Positions 53,668 through 62,224 are shown, counted from the stretch's first letter. The stretch is DNA of 64,000 nucleotides from Paenibacillus caseinilyticus (GCF_027533645.1 NZ_JAQAGY010000001.1:310001-374000); one strand, 5' to 3'. Notes: generated from the sequence alone by a model not told the origin. Translations and numbers: made by a program.

Positions 53668-54285
53668 TCAGCCGGACAGCGCCGATCGTCCCTCCAGAAT
53701 TTCGGCGGCCGCCGTGTAATCCTCTTCCGACTTGATCTCGAAGACAAAGGAGCTGCTTATCCCCTGCCTGCGGAACACCTCCTCCTCCACCAGCGCGGTG
53801 TTCAGCACCCGGTGAAGGTGATCCGGCCGCTCTTCGCCGGCTTGCAGCAGCTCCCCGATCCTTCTCCCGCAAGCACGGTCATAGATGCCGTGCAGCGGGT
53901 GGATCCTGTTCCCTATCCTCGGCAGCGCCGCTTCGGCCCCGCTCTGCTTATGCTCCAGCAGCAGGGCTGCCGCTTCGGGGGAAAGAAACGGCATACCGCA
54001 GCCGACAGCCCAGACCTGTCCGCCGCGGGCCAGCGTCAAGCCCGCATGCAGGCCGCTGAGCGGGCCCTTGTGCGGAATATAATCGGTGATGATCCGCACC
54101 GATTCGTCCACTTGGCGCAGGTAAGCCCGTGGATCGTTCGTTACGATAATCAGCTCGCTGCAGACCGTCCTCATGAGGCGGACCTGCCGCTGCAGAAGCG
54201 TTTCGTATTCGAACTTCAGCATGCTTTTGTTCGCACCGTTCATCCGTTTGCTCTCGCCGCCCGCCAGAATCAGTCCCGTTAGCAT
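53668..54285 (-). CDS. mobA: MobA-like molybdenum cofactor guanylyltransferase
   Basis: A 205-residue nucleotidyltransferase. The N-terminal motif GLILAGGESKRMNGANKSML binds GTP, and ITDYIPHKGPLSGLHAGL with VGCGMPFLSPEAA is the usual MobA core (here G replaces the common D in the CDMPF motif). It links GMP to molybdopterin. AGAGAGG precedes the ATG. The neighbouring nirD is 34 bp upstream on the same strand. No nitrate reductase is seen in the window, but it likely serves one. Confidence 0.85.
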   Translation of the reverse strand: MLTGLILAGGESKRMNGANKSMLKFEYETLLQRQVRLMRTVCSELIIVTNDPRAYLRQVDESVRIITDYIPHKGPLSGLHAGLTLARGGQVWAVGCGMPFLSPEAAALLLEHKQSGAEAALPRIGNRIHPLHGIYDRACGRRIGELLQAGEERPDHLHRVLNTALVEEEVFRRQGISSSFVFEIKSEEDYTAAAEILEGRSALSG

Positions 54286-54319
54286 CGCTGATTACCTCTC
54301 TCTCCAGTTATCGGATTTG

Positions 54320-54652
54320 TTACGCAGGGTTCCGCCCGATCCGCACTTCGCCGTCTTCGATCTGCACCGGATACGTGCGCACCTGTCCGGTATCCGGTGC
54401 AAGCACGACCCCGTCCGCCAGCCCGATCCGCCAGTCGCAGATCGGATCGAACAGAACGGCTCCCGACACGATCCCGTCCGCGAGCGTCCCGCCGCGCGGG
54501 CCGGGGCTTCGATTCTCGAGAGCGAAGATCCTGCCCTCCGTCGTCCGGAAGACGGCAATCTCTTCGCCGCCGATCCGTACGACTCTGCCAATGCGCTCCT
54601 CGAAATCCTCCAGCCTGCCGATGCCGACATACGTCAGCTGCTTTGTGTCCAT
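54320..54652 (-). CDS. nirD: Nitrite reductase small subunit
   Basis: A 110-residue Rieske-fold protein, the small subunit of assimilatory NADH nitrite reductase. The fold landmarks are present (GGEEIAVFRTTEGRIFALENR, then GGTLADGIVSGAVLFDP, and DWRIGLADGVV). The Rieske Cys/His pairs are missing: the usual CPH is SPG and the usual CPLHDW is DPICDW. It therefore cannot hold a Rieske cluster; NirD subunits without a cluster are known. ATG at 54652 has GAGAGGAG upstream. It follows nirB after 71 bp. Confidence 0.88.
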   Translation of the reverse strand: MDTKQLTYVGIGRLEDFEERIGRVVRIGGEEIAVFRTTEGRIFALENRSPGPRGGTLADGIVSGAVLFDPICDWRIGLADGVVLAPDTGQVRTYPVQIEDGEVRIGRNPA

Positions 54653-54723
54653 GGTCATCTTCTCCTCTCTGACGTATACTTGCTTGGTTCTGCGCGCTCT
54701 ACTTCGTTCTGCTTCGTTCTGCT

Positions 54724-57186
54724 CTACTTGATTTCCACAGGGACCGCGAACCCGGATTCCACTTGAATCTCGCTGTAGAGCCGCCGGCGGAGCACCGGGT
54801 TGTCGAGCACGTCCTTCCAAGGCTCCTTCACCTGGCTGAGCGCCGTCTCCATCCGGCCGGCCAGCGCTTGGCGGTTCTCCGTATCTTCCACTACCGCAGC
54901 GGCCACCGACGGCAGGCCGACCCTCTCGATCCAGTCCGAGGTCCGCTCCAGATACTTGCCCGTCTCCCGGTAATGCTGCATGAAGGCGGCGACGATCTCG
55001 ATCAGTTCTTCATCCGTCTTCACCTTGCAGAGCAGATCCGCCAGACGCGGCTTGATGCCCCCGTTGCCGCCCACATAGATCTCCCAGGCGCCTTCGTTGC
55101 CGACAATCCCGATATCCTTCGTGGACGATTCGGCGCAGTTGCGCGGGCAGCCATTCACGGCCAGCTTGAACTTCGCCGGCATATCGAGCCGCTCGAATTT
55201 TTTCTCGAGCAGGATGCCCATGCCCATCGAATCCTTCGTGCCGAAGCGGCAGAACTGGCTGCCGACGCATGTCTTAACGGTGCGCAGCGCCTTGGCGTAA
55301 GCATAGCCCGACGGCATGCCGAGGTCCTGCCAGATCTGCGGCAGATCTTCCTTGCTCACGCCGAGCAAGTCGAGCCGCTGTCCGCCGGTCACCTTGACCA
55401 GCTTCACGTTGTACTTCACGGCCACATCGGCGATGAGGCGCAGGTCCTCTGGCGTCGTCACGCCGCCGTACATCCGGGGGACGACGCCGAAAGTGCCGTC
55501 CTTCTGGATGTTCGCATGCATCCGCTCGTTGACGAAGCGCGAATCCTTCTCGTCCTGGTGCTCCGCCGGCCAGATCATGCCGAGGTAATAGTTCAGCGCG
55601 GGACGGCACTTCGAGCAGCCCTCCGGGTTCTCCCAGCCGAGGACATGCATGACTTCCTTCGAGGTGAGGAGCCCCTTCTCATGGATGCCGGCCACGACTT
55701 CATCCCGGGTCAGCTTCGTACAGCCGCAGATGCCTTCCTTCTTGGCGGCCGCAGAATCGTACTTGTCCCCGAGCGTGTACTTCAGAATCTGCTCGACCAC
55801 CGGCCGGCAGCCGCCGCACGAGCGCGATGCCCCGGTGCAGGCTTTGATCTCATCGACCGTCGTAAGCCCCTTGTCGTGAATGGCATCGACAATGTGCTTC
55901 TTCGTCACGCCATTGCAGCCGCAGACGATCTCCTCGTCCCGCAGATCCGCGACGCTGCTGCCCGTCTCTGCAGCCGCAGTGCCCATGATCGCCGCATGGA
56001 TCTCTTCGGTCATGACCGTGCCCGTGCGGATCCACTGCTGGAGGCGAGCCGCCTGCTTGCCGTCACCGACGAGCACGCCGCCGACGATCCGGCCGCCGCG
56101 CAGCAGCACCTTCTTGTAGATGCGGTGCCATTCGTCGTGCATCCGGACGACACTCAGGTCCGGCGCATCCATGAACTCGCCTGCCGAGAACACGTCGACG
56201 CCTGAGATCTTGAGCTGGGTCGAGACGACGGAGCCCTCATACGGCTTCGTCTCCACGCCGCACAGATGCTTCGCTAGGACCGCTCCCTGCTCGAAGAGCG
56301 GGGCGACTAGCCCGTAGCAGACGCCGCGGTGCTCGCCGCACTCGCCTACCGCATACACGTCCGGCGCGGAAGTGCGCATGTAGTCGTCCACGACAATGCC
56401 GCGGTTCACGGTCAGGCCGCTCGTCCGGCCCACCTCCGCGTTCGGCCGGATGCCCGCCGCCATGACGACGAACTCGGCTTCGAGCGTCGTGCCGTCGCTG
56501 AAGCGCAGGCCCGTGACCCGGTTGCCGCCGAGGAATTCGGCGGTCTGCCGGCCGGTGGCGAACTTCAGCCCCTGGCTCTCGAGCTCCGCCTGCAGCATAA
56601 GCGAGGCGGTCCTGTCGAGCTGGCGCTCCATGAGCTCCTCGACCAAGTGCACGACAGTCACGTCCATGCCGAGCTTCAGCAAGCCCTTGGCCGCCTCGAG
56701 GCCGAGCAGCCCGCCGCCGATGACGGCGGCCTTGCGGTACAGGTTCGCCGCGTGCAGCATCGTCTCACAGTCGGCGATGTCGCGGAAGCCGACGATGCCC
56801 TCCTTGTCGGCGCCCGGGAGCGGCAGCATCAGCGGCTTGGAGCCGGTAGCGATGATCACCTTGTCGTAAGGAACCGCGGTTCCGTCCCCGGTGTGGACCG
56901 TGCGGCCTTCGGTATCGATCTTCGTTACCGTCGTGCCCGTCCGCAGGTCAATGCCGTTCTCTCGGTACCATTCCCAAGAATTCAGGATGATTTCGTCGAT
57001 CGATTTGCTTTTCTCCAGGACATAGGACAGCTGAATCCGGTTATAGTTCGGGTACGGCTCGCTGCCGAAGACCGTAATCTCATAGCGCTGGGGATTCAGC
57101 TTCAGGATCTGTTCGACGGTATTGATGCCGGCCATGCCGTTGCCGATCACGATCAGACGTTCACGTGCAGTAGTGCTATTGTTCAT
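54724..57186 (-). CDS. nirB: NADH nitrite reductase large subunit
   Basis: An 820-residue enzyme that reduces nitrite to ammonia. Domains in order: FAD/NAD-binding reductase (VIGNGMAGINTVEQIL, IATGSKPLMLPLPG, AVIGGGLLGLEAAKGL); two BFD-like [2Fe-2S] segments (IVCGCNGVTKKHIVDAIHDKG with SRSCGGCRP; ICGCTKLTRDE with GCSKCRP); then a sulfite/nitrite reductase half with the [4Fe-4S]-siroheme cysteines in CVGSQFCRFG and NGCPRNCAES. ATG at 57186 follows GGAGGAGG. nirD follows. In Bacillus the pair is NasD-NasE; this one is not next to nitrate-uptake genes. Confidence 0.95.
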   Translation of the reverse strand: MNNSTTARERLIVIGNGMAGINTVEQILKLNPQRYEITVFGSEPYPNYNRIQLSYVLEKSKSIDEIILNSWEWYRENGIDLRTGTTVTKIDTEGRTVHTGDGTAVPYDKVIIATGSKPLMLPLPGADKEGIVGFRDIADCETMLHAANLYRKAAVIGGGLLGLEAAKGLLKLGMDVTVVHLVEELMERQLDRTASLMLQAELESQGLKFATGRQTAEFLGGNRVTGLRFSDGTTLEAEFVVMAAGIRPNAEVGRTSGLTVNRGIVVDDYMRTSAPDVYAVGECGEHRGVCYGLVAPLFEQGAVLAKHLCGVETKPYEGSVVSTQLKISGVDVFSAGEFMDAPDLSVVRMHDEWHRIYKKVLLRGGRIVGGVLVGDGKQAARLQQWIRTGTVMTEEIHAAIMGTAAAETGSSVADLRDEEIVCGCNGVTKKHIVDAIHDKGLTTVDEIKACTGASRSCGGCRPVVEQILKYTLGDKYDSAAAKKEGICGCTKLTRDEVVAGIHEKGLLTSKEVMHVLGWENPEGCSKCRPALNYYLGMIWPAEHQDEKDSRFVNERMHANIQKDGTFGVVPRMYGGVTTPEDLRLIADVAVKYNVKLVKVTGGQRLDLLGVSKEDLPQIWQDLGMPSGYAYAKALRTVKTCVGSQFCRFGTKDSMGMGILLEKKFERLDMPAKFKLAVNGCPRNCAESSTKDIGIVGNEGAWEIYVGGNGGIKPRLADLLCKVKTDEELIEIVAAFMQHYRETGKYLERTSDWIERVGLPSVAAAVVEDTENRQALAGRMETALSQVKEPWKDVLDNPVLRRRLYSEIQVESGFAVPVEIK

Positions 57187-57553
57187 GGAAATGCTGCCTC
57201 CTCCGGCTTGCCTTGATAGGAATGCCAGGCCCGCCGGCCTGGATCGGTAATTTAATACAAGTTTACTGAAATATACATATATTCCAGGGGACTCGCATCC
57301 CCTTCTATAGTCGGACACAGGACAGGGCCCTGTGGGATATTCAAGAGTAAGCGTGCTGATTGCCGCCTTGAGCGGGATGTATCGTGTTGTAAAAAAGAAA
57401 GCGGGACTGCCCGGGCCGACGCTCATCTTTGCCCGGAAGCAGCCCCTGCCGATCTACTGTCTTGTGCTGCTGGCTTTTGAATGATTGCCGTGCTTTTCTA
57501 TCTATAGCAGGTCGTGTCAATGCTCTGTATCTTATCAGGCTTGCTTCCTGTTC
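57187..57553. other. Upstream region of nirB
   Basis: A 367-bp gap after adhE. An AT-rich block at 57245-57290 probably holds the nirB promoter. CACAGG and CCTGTG (57316-57321 and 57329-57334) form an inverted repeat around CAGGGCCCTG. No consensus FNR or TnrA site was found. No clear adhE terminator is seen. Confidence 0.45.
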
Positions 57554-60166
57554 TTACTCGAACCGGCCGTAGAATGCCTTGCGGTACACGTCCGCCAGCT
57601 CGCTCACCAGCGGCATCCGCGGATTGGCTGTCGTGCACTGGTCCTCGAAGGCGCGGTCGGCAAGCTCTTCCACCCGGTTCTCGAATACCTGCGGGTCGAT
57701 GCCGAGCTCGGAGAACGAGGCTGGAATGCCTACCGCCTGCCCCAGCTTGCGCACCGCCTCGACGAGGCTGTTCACCCCTTCTTCCGTCGTGCGGGCCGGC
57801 AGCCCCAGCATGCGCGCAATCTCGGCGTACCGCTCATCGGCGACGAAGTGGTCGTATTTCGGGAAGGATGCGAACTTCGTCGGCTTGCCGGCATTGTAGC
57901 GAATCACGTGCGGCATCAGGATCGCGTTAGTGCGGCCGTGCGCCGTATGGAACTCGCCGCCCCACTTGTGCGCCAGGGAATGGTTGATCCCGAGGAACGC
58001 GTTGGCAAAAGCCATCCCGGCGATCGTTGAAGCGTTGTGCATTTTCTCACGGGCTACCGGATCTGCTGTTGCATAAGACTTCTCGAGGTTATGGAACACG
58101 AGCTGGATCGCCTTCATCGCCAGACCGTCCGTATAGTCGTTCGCCATCACCGAGACGTACGCCTCAATCGCGTGGGTCAGTACGTCCATCCCCGTATCGG
58201 CCACCGCCGTCTTCGGCAGGGAGTACACATAGTCCGGGTCGATGATCGCCACATCCGGCGTGAGCTCGTAGTCGGCCAGCGGGTACTTCGTCTGTCCCTG
58301 CTTCTTGTCGGTGATGACCGCGAAGGAGGTGACCTCCGAGCCCGTACCCGAGGTCGTCGGAATCGCCACGAACTTCGCCTTGCGGCCGAGCCGCGGGTAT
58401 TTGTACACCCGCTTGCGGATGTCCATGAACTTCATCTTCAAGGACTGGAAGCTCGTCTCCGGATATTCGTAGAAGAGCCACATGGCCTTCGCCGCGTCCA
58501 TCGGGGAGCCGCCGCCGAGGGCAATGATGCAGTCCGGCTGGAAGCGCTCCATGAGATCCGTGCCGCGCTCGACAGTGTCGACCGAGGGATCCGGCTCGAC
58601 GTCGCAGAACACTTCAACGGCCACAGGCGTCTGGCGCTTGCGCAGGTAGTGCTCCACCCGCTCCACGTAGCCGAGCTTCACCATCATCGGGTCGGTGACG
58701 ATCAGGATGCGGGAGATGTCCGGCATTTTCTCCAGGTACTGGGTCGCGCCCTTCTCGAAGTACACCTTCGGCGGGATCTTGAACCACTGCATATTGACCG
58801 TGCGGTAGGCGACCCGCTTCACGTTGATCAGGTTGACCGCCGTCACGTTCGAAGTGGTCGAGTTGTGGCCGTAGGAGCCGCATCCGAGCGTCAGGGAGGG
58901 CAGGTTCGTATTGTAAATGTCGCCGATCGCCCCGTGGGTGGACGGCGAGTTCACGATGACGCGGCCGGTCTTCAGCGTGGCAGCGAACTCTGCGATCACC
59001 GCATCATTCTTCGAATGAATGACGGAGGAGTGGCCCATCCCGCCGAAGGCGGTTACCTCTGCGGCGCGCTGAATGCCTTGCGCGGCGTTCTTCACCTTGT
59101 AGCACGCCAGCACGGGGCTGAGCTTCTCCGCGGAGAGCGGGAAGGCCGGGCCTACACCCTGCAGCTCGGCGACCAGGAGCTTCGTGTCGGCCGGTACGTT
59201 GATGCCGGCCATCTGGGCGATCTTCGCAGCCGGCTGGCCGACGATCACCGCATTCACCGCACACTTGTCACTGTTGATGACGAGCTTCGATACCGCTTCG
59301 GTCTCTTCGCCATTCAAGAAGTAGCAGCCGAATCCAAGCATAAGCCGGCGTACTTCCGCATAAATGTCTTCTTCTATAATCACTGCCTGCTCGGAAGCGC
59401 AGATCATGCCGTTGTCGAACGTCTTGGACAGGATCAGATCCGTGACGGCCTGCTTGAGATCGGCGCTCTTCTCGATGAAGCACGGCACGTTGCCGGGGCC
59501 TACGCCGAGCGCAGGCTTCCCGGTGCTGTAAGCCGCCTTGACCATCGAGGAGCCGCCGGTGGCCAGCACCAGCGCCACATCCGGGTGGTTCATGAGCAGC
59601 CCCGTCGCTTCCACGGAAGGGTGCTCGATCCACTGGATGCATCCTTCGGGTGCGCCCGCCTTCACGGCGGCTTCCATCACCACGCGGGCGGCAGCCCTAC
59701 TGCATTTCTGCGCGGACGGATGGAATGCGAAGATAATCGGATTGCGGGTCTTCATGGCGATCAGGGATTTGAACATGGTGGTGGAGGTCGGGTTGGTGAC
59801 CGGCGTTACCCCTGCGATGACGCCTACCGGCTCGGCTACCTTGCGGTAATTCTCATAAGGGTTTTCCTCAATGACGCCCACCGTCTTGTCGTACTTGATG
59901 CTGTGGTAGATGGACTCGGTCGCGAACAAATTCTTCGTAATCTTGTCTTCGTAGACGCCGCGTCCGGTTTCCTCGACAGCCATCTTCGCAAGCTTCATGT
60001 GCTGCTCGAGTCCCGCAAGGGCCATCGCCTGCACGATCGCGTCCACCTGCGCTTGGTCGAGCCGCATGAATGCCTGCTGTGCCCGTACCGCCTTGGCGAC
60101 AAGCCGGCCTACTTCCTGTTCTGCCGCCGGCCCCGCCTGTTCTTCCTGTTTCTCTCTAATCGCCAT
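57554..60166 (-). CDS. adhE: Bifunctional acetaldehyde/alcohol dehydrogenase
   Basis: An 870-residue enzyme that reduces acetyl-CoA to acetaldehyde and then to ethanol with NADH. The N-terminal aldehyde dehydrogenase half has its catalytic Cys256 (DNGMICASEQ) and TGGSSMVKAAYSTGKPALGVGPGN. The C-terminal iron alcohol dehydrogenase half (from about residue 455) has GGGSPMDAAKAMW and metal ligands in GINHSLAHKWGGEFHTAHGRTN. Length is standard (about 865-890). GGAGGCGGAG precedes the ATG. It is transcribed alone from a long upstream region carrying FNR- and Rex-like sites, as expected for an anaerobic gene. Confidence 0.96.
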   Translation of the reverse strand: MAIREKQEEQAGPAAEQEVGRLVAKAVRAQQAFMRLDQAQVDAIVQAMALAGLEQHMKLAKMAVEETGRGVYEDKITKNLFATESIYHSIKYDKTVGVIEENPYENYRKVAEPVGVIAGVTPVTNPTSTTMFKSLIAMKTRNPIIFAFHPSAQKCSRAAARVVMEAAVKAGAPEGCIQWIEHPSVEATGLLMNHPDVALVLATGGSSMVKAAYSTGKPALGVGPGNVPCFIEKSADLKQAVTDLILSKTFDNGMICASEQAVIIEEDIYAEVRRLMLGFGCYFLNGEETEAVSKLVINSDKCAVNAVIVGQPAAKIAQMAGINVPADTKLLVAELQGVGPAFPLSAEKLSPVLACYKVKNAAQGIQRAAEVTAFGGMGHSSVIHSKNDAVIAEFAATLKTGRVIVNSPSTHGAIGDIYNTNLPSLTLGCGSYGHNSTTSNVTAVNLINVKRVAYRTVNMQWFKIPPKVYFEKGATQYLEKMPDISRILIVTDPMMVKLGYVERVEHYLRKRQTPVAVEVFCDVEPDPSVDTVERGTDLMERFQPDCIIALGGGSPMDAAKAMWLFYEYPETSFQSLKMKFMDIRKRVYKYPRLGRKAKFVAIPTTSGTGSEVTSFAVITDKKQGQTKYPLADYELTPDVAIIDPDYVYSLPKTAVADTGMDVLTHAIEAYVSVMANDYTDGLAMKAIQLVFHNLEKSYATADPVAREKMHNASTIAGMAFANAFLGINHSLAHKWGGEFHTAHGRTNAILMPHVIRYNAGKPTKFASFPKYDHFVADERYAEIARMLGLPARTTEEGVNSLVEAVRKLGQAVGIPASFSELGIDPQVFENRVEELADRAFEDQCTTANPRMPLVSELADVYRKAFYGRFE

Positions 60167-60211
60167 GTCTCTCCGCCTCCATGATTCGATTGGATTGCCC
60201 TTCCATAACCT

Positions 60212-60254
60212 ATGTTACTACTTTCACAAGGGTGGATCTGTGATCTGTTTTACA
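60212..60254 (-). promoter_or_regulatory. Candidate adhE promoter with FNR-like box
   Basis: TGTGA-TCTGTT-TTACA (60239-60254) differs from the Bacillus FNR box TGTGA-N6-TCACA by one base. A TAACAT -10-like element lies at 60217-60212. This puts the box centre about 41.5 bp from the expected start, the class II position. The stretch TTGTGAAA-N4-TAACA (60229-60212) also resembles half of a Rex box. Confidence 0.5.
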
Positions 60255-60332
60255 GCAACCGGCTGGATTTGAAAGTTATTCATGGAGGTTAGCCCGGCAG
60301 GACGCTGCAGTATGGGATGAAAACCATAAGGC

Positions 60333-60350
60333 TTGTGACTTCGCGCACAA
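60333..60350. promoter_or_regulatory. Rex-like palindrome upstream of adhE
   Basis: TTGTGACTTCGCGCACAA has the outer TTGTG and CACAA of the Rex operator (TTGTGAA-N4-TTCACAA) with correct spacing, 18 bp in all. It lies about 170 bp before the adhE start. Rex senses NADH/NAD and usually controls adhE. Confidence 0.45.
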
Positions 60351-60367
60351 TGGATGGCTCTGCGGTC

Positions 60368-60383
60368 TGTGAGTTAGCTCACT
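60368..60383. promoter_or_regulatory. Second FNR/CRP-like repeat upstream of adhE
   Basis: TGTGA-GTTAGC-TCACT matches TGTGA-N6-TCACA except for the last base. It lies between adhE and hpf, about 200 bp from the adhE start. Confidence 0.4.
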
Positions 60384-60498
60384 TGGGGGTGCGGCCGCCT
60401 TGACTTAACTGAACCTGCTTCGGTTGGATCAAGGGTGGTGACTAGGGTTAGACCATGGATGGGACTTGACTCTCCGTCCTAGGGAGTTACGCTGTTTC

Positions 60499-61050
60499 TC
60501 AAGCTGTCGTCAGATGGCCGAACGTCCCGTCGTGCCGCTTGTAGACCAGCTCCGTCACCCCGGTCTCCCGGTTGAAAAAGAGATGAAAGTCATGCCCCAG
60601 CAGCTGCATCTCCAGCAGCGCCTCTTCGAGCTCTACCGGCTTCAGCTGGATGCGCTTGGACCGTACGACGCCGAGTGTCTCCTCGTCCTCGTAAGAAGCG
60701 GCCTGCAGTGCCGGTTCCCCCCCGCCTGTCCGGCCGTCTCCGCGGCGGCTACGGCGGCTGCGGCGTCTGAGCCGCTCGCGCCACTTGCGGATCATCCGCT
60801 CGAGCTTGTCGGCCGCGAGGTCCATGGAGGCGTACATGTCCTCCTGCTTCTCCTCCGCGCGGAACACCGTCCCCTCTTCGTGGATGGTGACCTCCACCAC
60901 ATGCAGGTGTCTGTGCCCCTGCACGGAGAGGTTGATCTGCACGTCGGTGCCTGGGTGCAGCCAGCCCTCCAGCCTGCCGATTTTGTCCTGCGCGTAGGCT
61001 TCCAGTGCCGGAGTAACCTCGAAGTGCTTGCCGTGGATGTTCAGTCTCAT
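60499..61050 (-). CDS. hpf: Long ribosome hibernation promoting factor
   Basis: A 183-residue long-form HPF that joins ribosomes into inactive 100S dimers. The N-terminal S30AE domain (MRLNIHGKHFEVTPALEAYAQDKI, then DMYASMDLAADKLERMIRKWRERL) is joined by a basic, Arg-rich linker to the C-terminal dimerisation domain (VVRSKRIQLKPVELEEALLEMQLLGHDFHLFFNRETG). The gene starts 15 bp after the hemerythrin gene, so both share a transcript. GGAGTGATGAGAG precedes the ATG. Hibernation under low oxygen is suggested by the FNR-type box of that transcript. Confidence 0.95.
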   Translation of the reverse strand: MRLNIHGKHFEVTPALEAYAQDKIGRLEGWLHPGTDVQINLSVQGHRHLHVVEVTIHEEGTVFRAEEKQEDMYASMDLAADKLERMIRKWRERLRRRSRRSRRGDGRTGGGEPALQAASYEDEETLGVVRSKRIQLKPVELEEALLEMQLLGHDFHLFFNRETGVTELVYKRHDGTFGHLTTA

Positions 61051-61065
61051 CTCTCATCACTCCTC

Positions 61066-61608
61066 TTAAGCGAATAGGTAATCTACGTCGGTCAATACCT
61101 GCTCAGCCAGAGGGAACACAATTGATTCCTCCTTGGCCAGGTGGCTCTTCAGGATATAGCACGCCTGGATCAGCAGGGCAGCCGCCTTCTTCATCTCTTC
61201 CTTCGGAGAGTCCGCGCGCAGCTTGTGGAACTCTCTCATGAACGTTTCCACATACTCTTCAGCCATCGCGTGTTCTTTCTCCATCATCCACAGGGAAGGG
61301 ATCATCGTCGGCTCCTGCCGAAGGCGAAAGTAGGAAGCAAGGAACGGAAACAGCGTCTCTTCCTCCCAGCCCGAGTGGGCGTCGAGCTCCTGCATCACGC
61401 CGATCGTCCACAGCCGCAGGTGCTGCAGCCGTCCCCAGGCCTGGGCGCGGTTATCCGCCTGGTCTACCCTCACAGCCTGCTCTTCCATCTCTTCGAGCAG
61501 TCTGGCGAGCATCTCATGCTCTTCTCTAAGCCGATCCATAGCGGCGGACAATTCCGTAACATGGGCTTCGCCCGTAAGTTCCATATGCGGTGGAGTAGGA
61601 TGCTTCAT
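61066..61608 (-). CDS. Hemerythrin (HHE) domain protein
   Basis: A 180-residue four-helix protein with the non-haem di-iron ligand pattern: REEHEMLARLLEEME, HSGWEEETLFPFL, MEKEHAMAEEYVE and LKSHLAKEESIVFPLAE. Such proteins bind O2 or NO or repair iron-sulfur clusters. It is the first gene of an operon with hpf. GGAGGG precedes the ATG. A consensus FNR-type box at 61681 is placed for activation. It differs from RIC/ScdA by lacking the DUF542 domain. Confidence 0.9.
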   Translation of the reverse strand: MKHPTPPHMELTGEAHVTELSAAMDRLREEHEMLARLLEEMEEQAVRVDQADNRAQAWGRLQHLRLWTIGVMQELDAHSGWEEETLFPFLASYFRLRQEPTMIPSLWMMEKEHAMAEEYVETFMREFHKLRADSPKEEMKKAAALLIQACYILKSHLAKEESIVFPLAEQVLTDVDYLFA

Positions 61609-61653
61609 GGTGAAATCCCTCCATAATCTTACTGGAATGTTCTTTCTGACCTC

Positions 61654-61696
61654 ATCATACGCTTCGCCCGAGTGCGCTGTATGTGAAGTGGATCAC
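61654..61696 (-). promoter_or_regulatory. FNR-type promoter of the hemerythrin-hpf operon
   Basis: TGTGA-AGTGGA-TCACA (61681-61696) is a perfect match to the Bacillus FNR/CRP consensus. On the minus strand TATGAT (61659-61654) lies downstream. With a start about seven bases past it, the box centre is at -41.5, the standard class II activation site. Confidence 0.75.
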
Positions 61697-61725
61697 ATCT
61701 CCATTTTCAACTTTGAAAACAGGAA

Positions 61726-61754
61726 AGACCGCCCGGGGCGGTGATCCGGACGGT
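61726..61754 (-). terminator. GC-rich hairpin
   Basis: GACCGCCCGG (61726-61735) pairs with CCGGACGGTC (61745-61754) with one mismatch. On the minus strand TTTCCTGTTTTC follows. It may be a second terminator for the upstream operon, just before the FNR box. Confidence 0.55.
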
Positions 61755-61985
61755 CTGTGTGGGGGAAAAGACAGTGGCTCTGACCCAGCGATTCGAGCAT
61801 TCTGGTGGGGGGGACGGGTAGGGGGCACGCTGCTGCCGCCGTGTTTGAACTTCTTAACCTTAAACCTCCAAAAGTGTGCCACCCATACATTTGAGCGCTT
61901 TGCCAGGTGGGTATGGGGCACCAACTCGCTTTTCCACCCCATACCCATCCCTTGCTGAGCTGCAGCCTCGTAATATCGAAATACA

Positions 61986-62017
61986 GAAAACCGCCCGGCT
62001 GGTATGGCCGGACGGTT
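61986..62017 (-). terminator. Terminator of the NarL-type two-component operon
   Basis: AACCGCCCGGC (61989-61999) pairs with GCCGGACGGTT (62007-62017) with one mismatch. On the minus strand TTTTCTG follows. It lies about 210 bp past the kinase stop. Confidence 0.7.
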
Positions 62018-62224
62018 AGTAGGTAACTGAACGATTCATCGCTGAGTAGCACTCTCTCACTTCTTGACGCTTATCCACCATCACGAACAGATAACGGAAC
62101 TCAGATGCGCTATTCGAACAAAGGCCGCGCCCGCGCCGCCATTCGGCTTGACCGCAGACCCTCACACCACCTGCTGCCGCTTCGGCGCCCTTTAGCGGCG
62201 CACTGCCGAACTGCCCCCCCCCGC

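Larger units (their letters stand above)
60167..60498. other. adhE upstream region with several redox-regulator-like sites
   Basis: A 332-bp stretch with no gene. It contains an FNR-like box at 60239-60254, a Rex-like palindrome at 60333-60350 and a second FNR/CRP-like repeat at 60368-60383, listed separately. No hpf terminator with a T run was recognised. Confidence 0.6.
61609..62224. other. Intergenic region with FNR box and two similar hairpins
   Basis: A 616-bp gap with no convincing gene. It holds the hemerythrin promoter (61654-61696) and two GC-rich hairpins with similar stems (61726-61754 and 61989-62017). Only the second clearly ends the two-component operon. Near 61910-61950 there are short GGGTATGG-type repeats without clear meaning. 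Confidence 0.55.

Noticed and set aside
52734..53747. A 337-residue RibA with an N-terminal extension
   Set aside because: The extra part is antisense-like low-complexity sequence overlapping the end of mobA; the ATG at 53489 has a ribosome binding site and gives a normal-sized enzyme.
54724..57426. A 900-residue NirB beginning at 57426
   Set aside because: The first 80 codons run through the promoter region; ATG at 57186 follows GGAGGAGG and starts the normal FAD domain.
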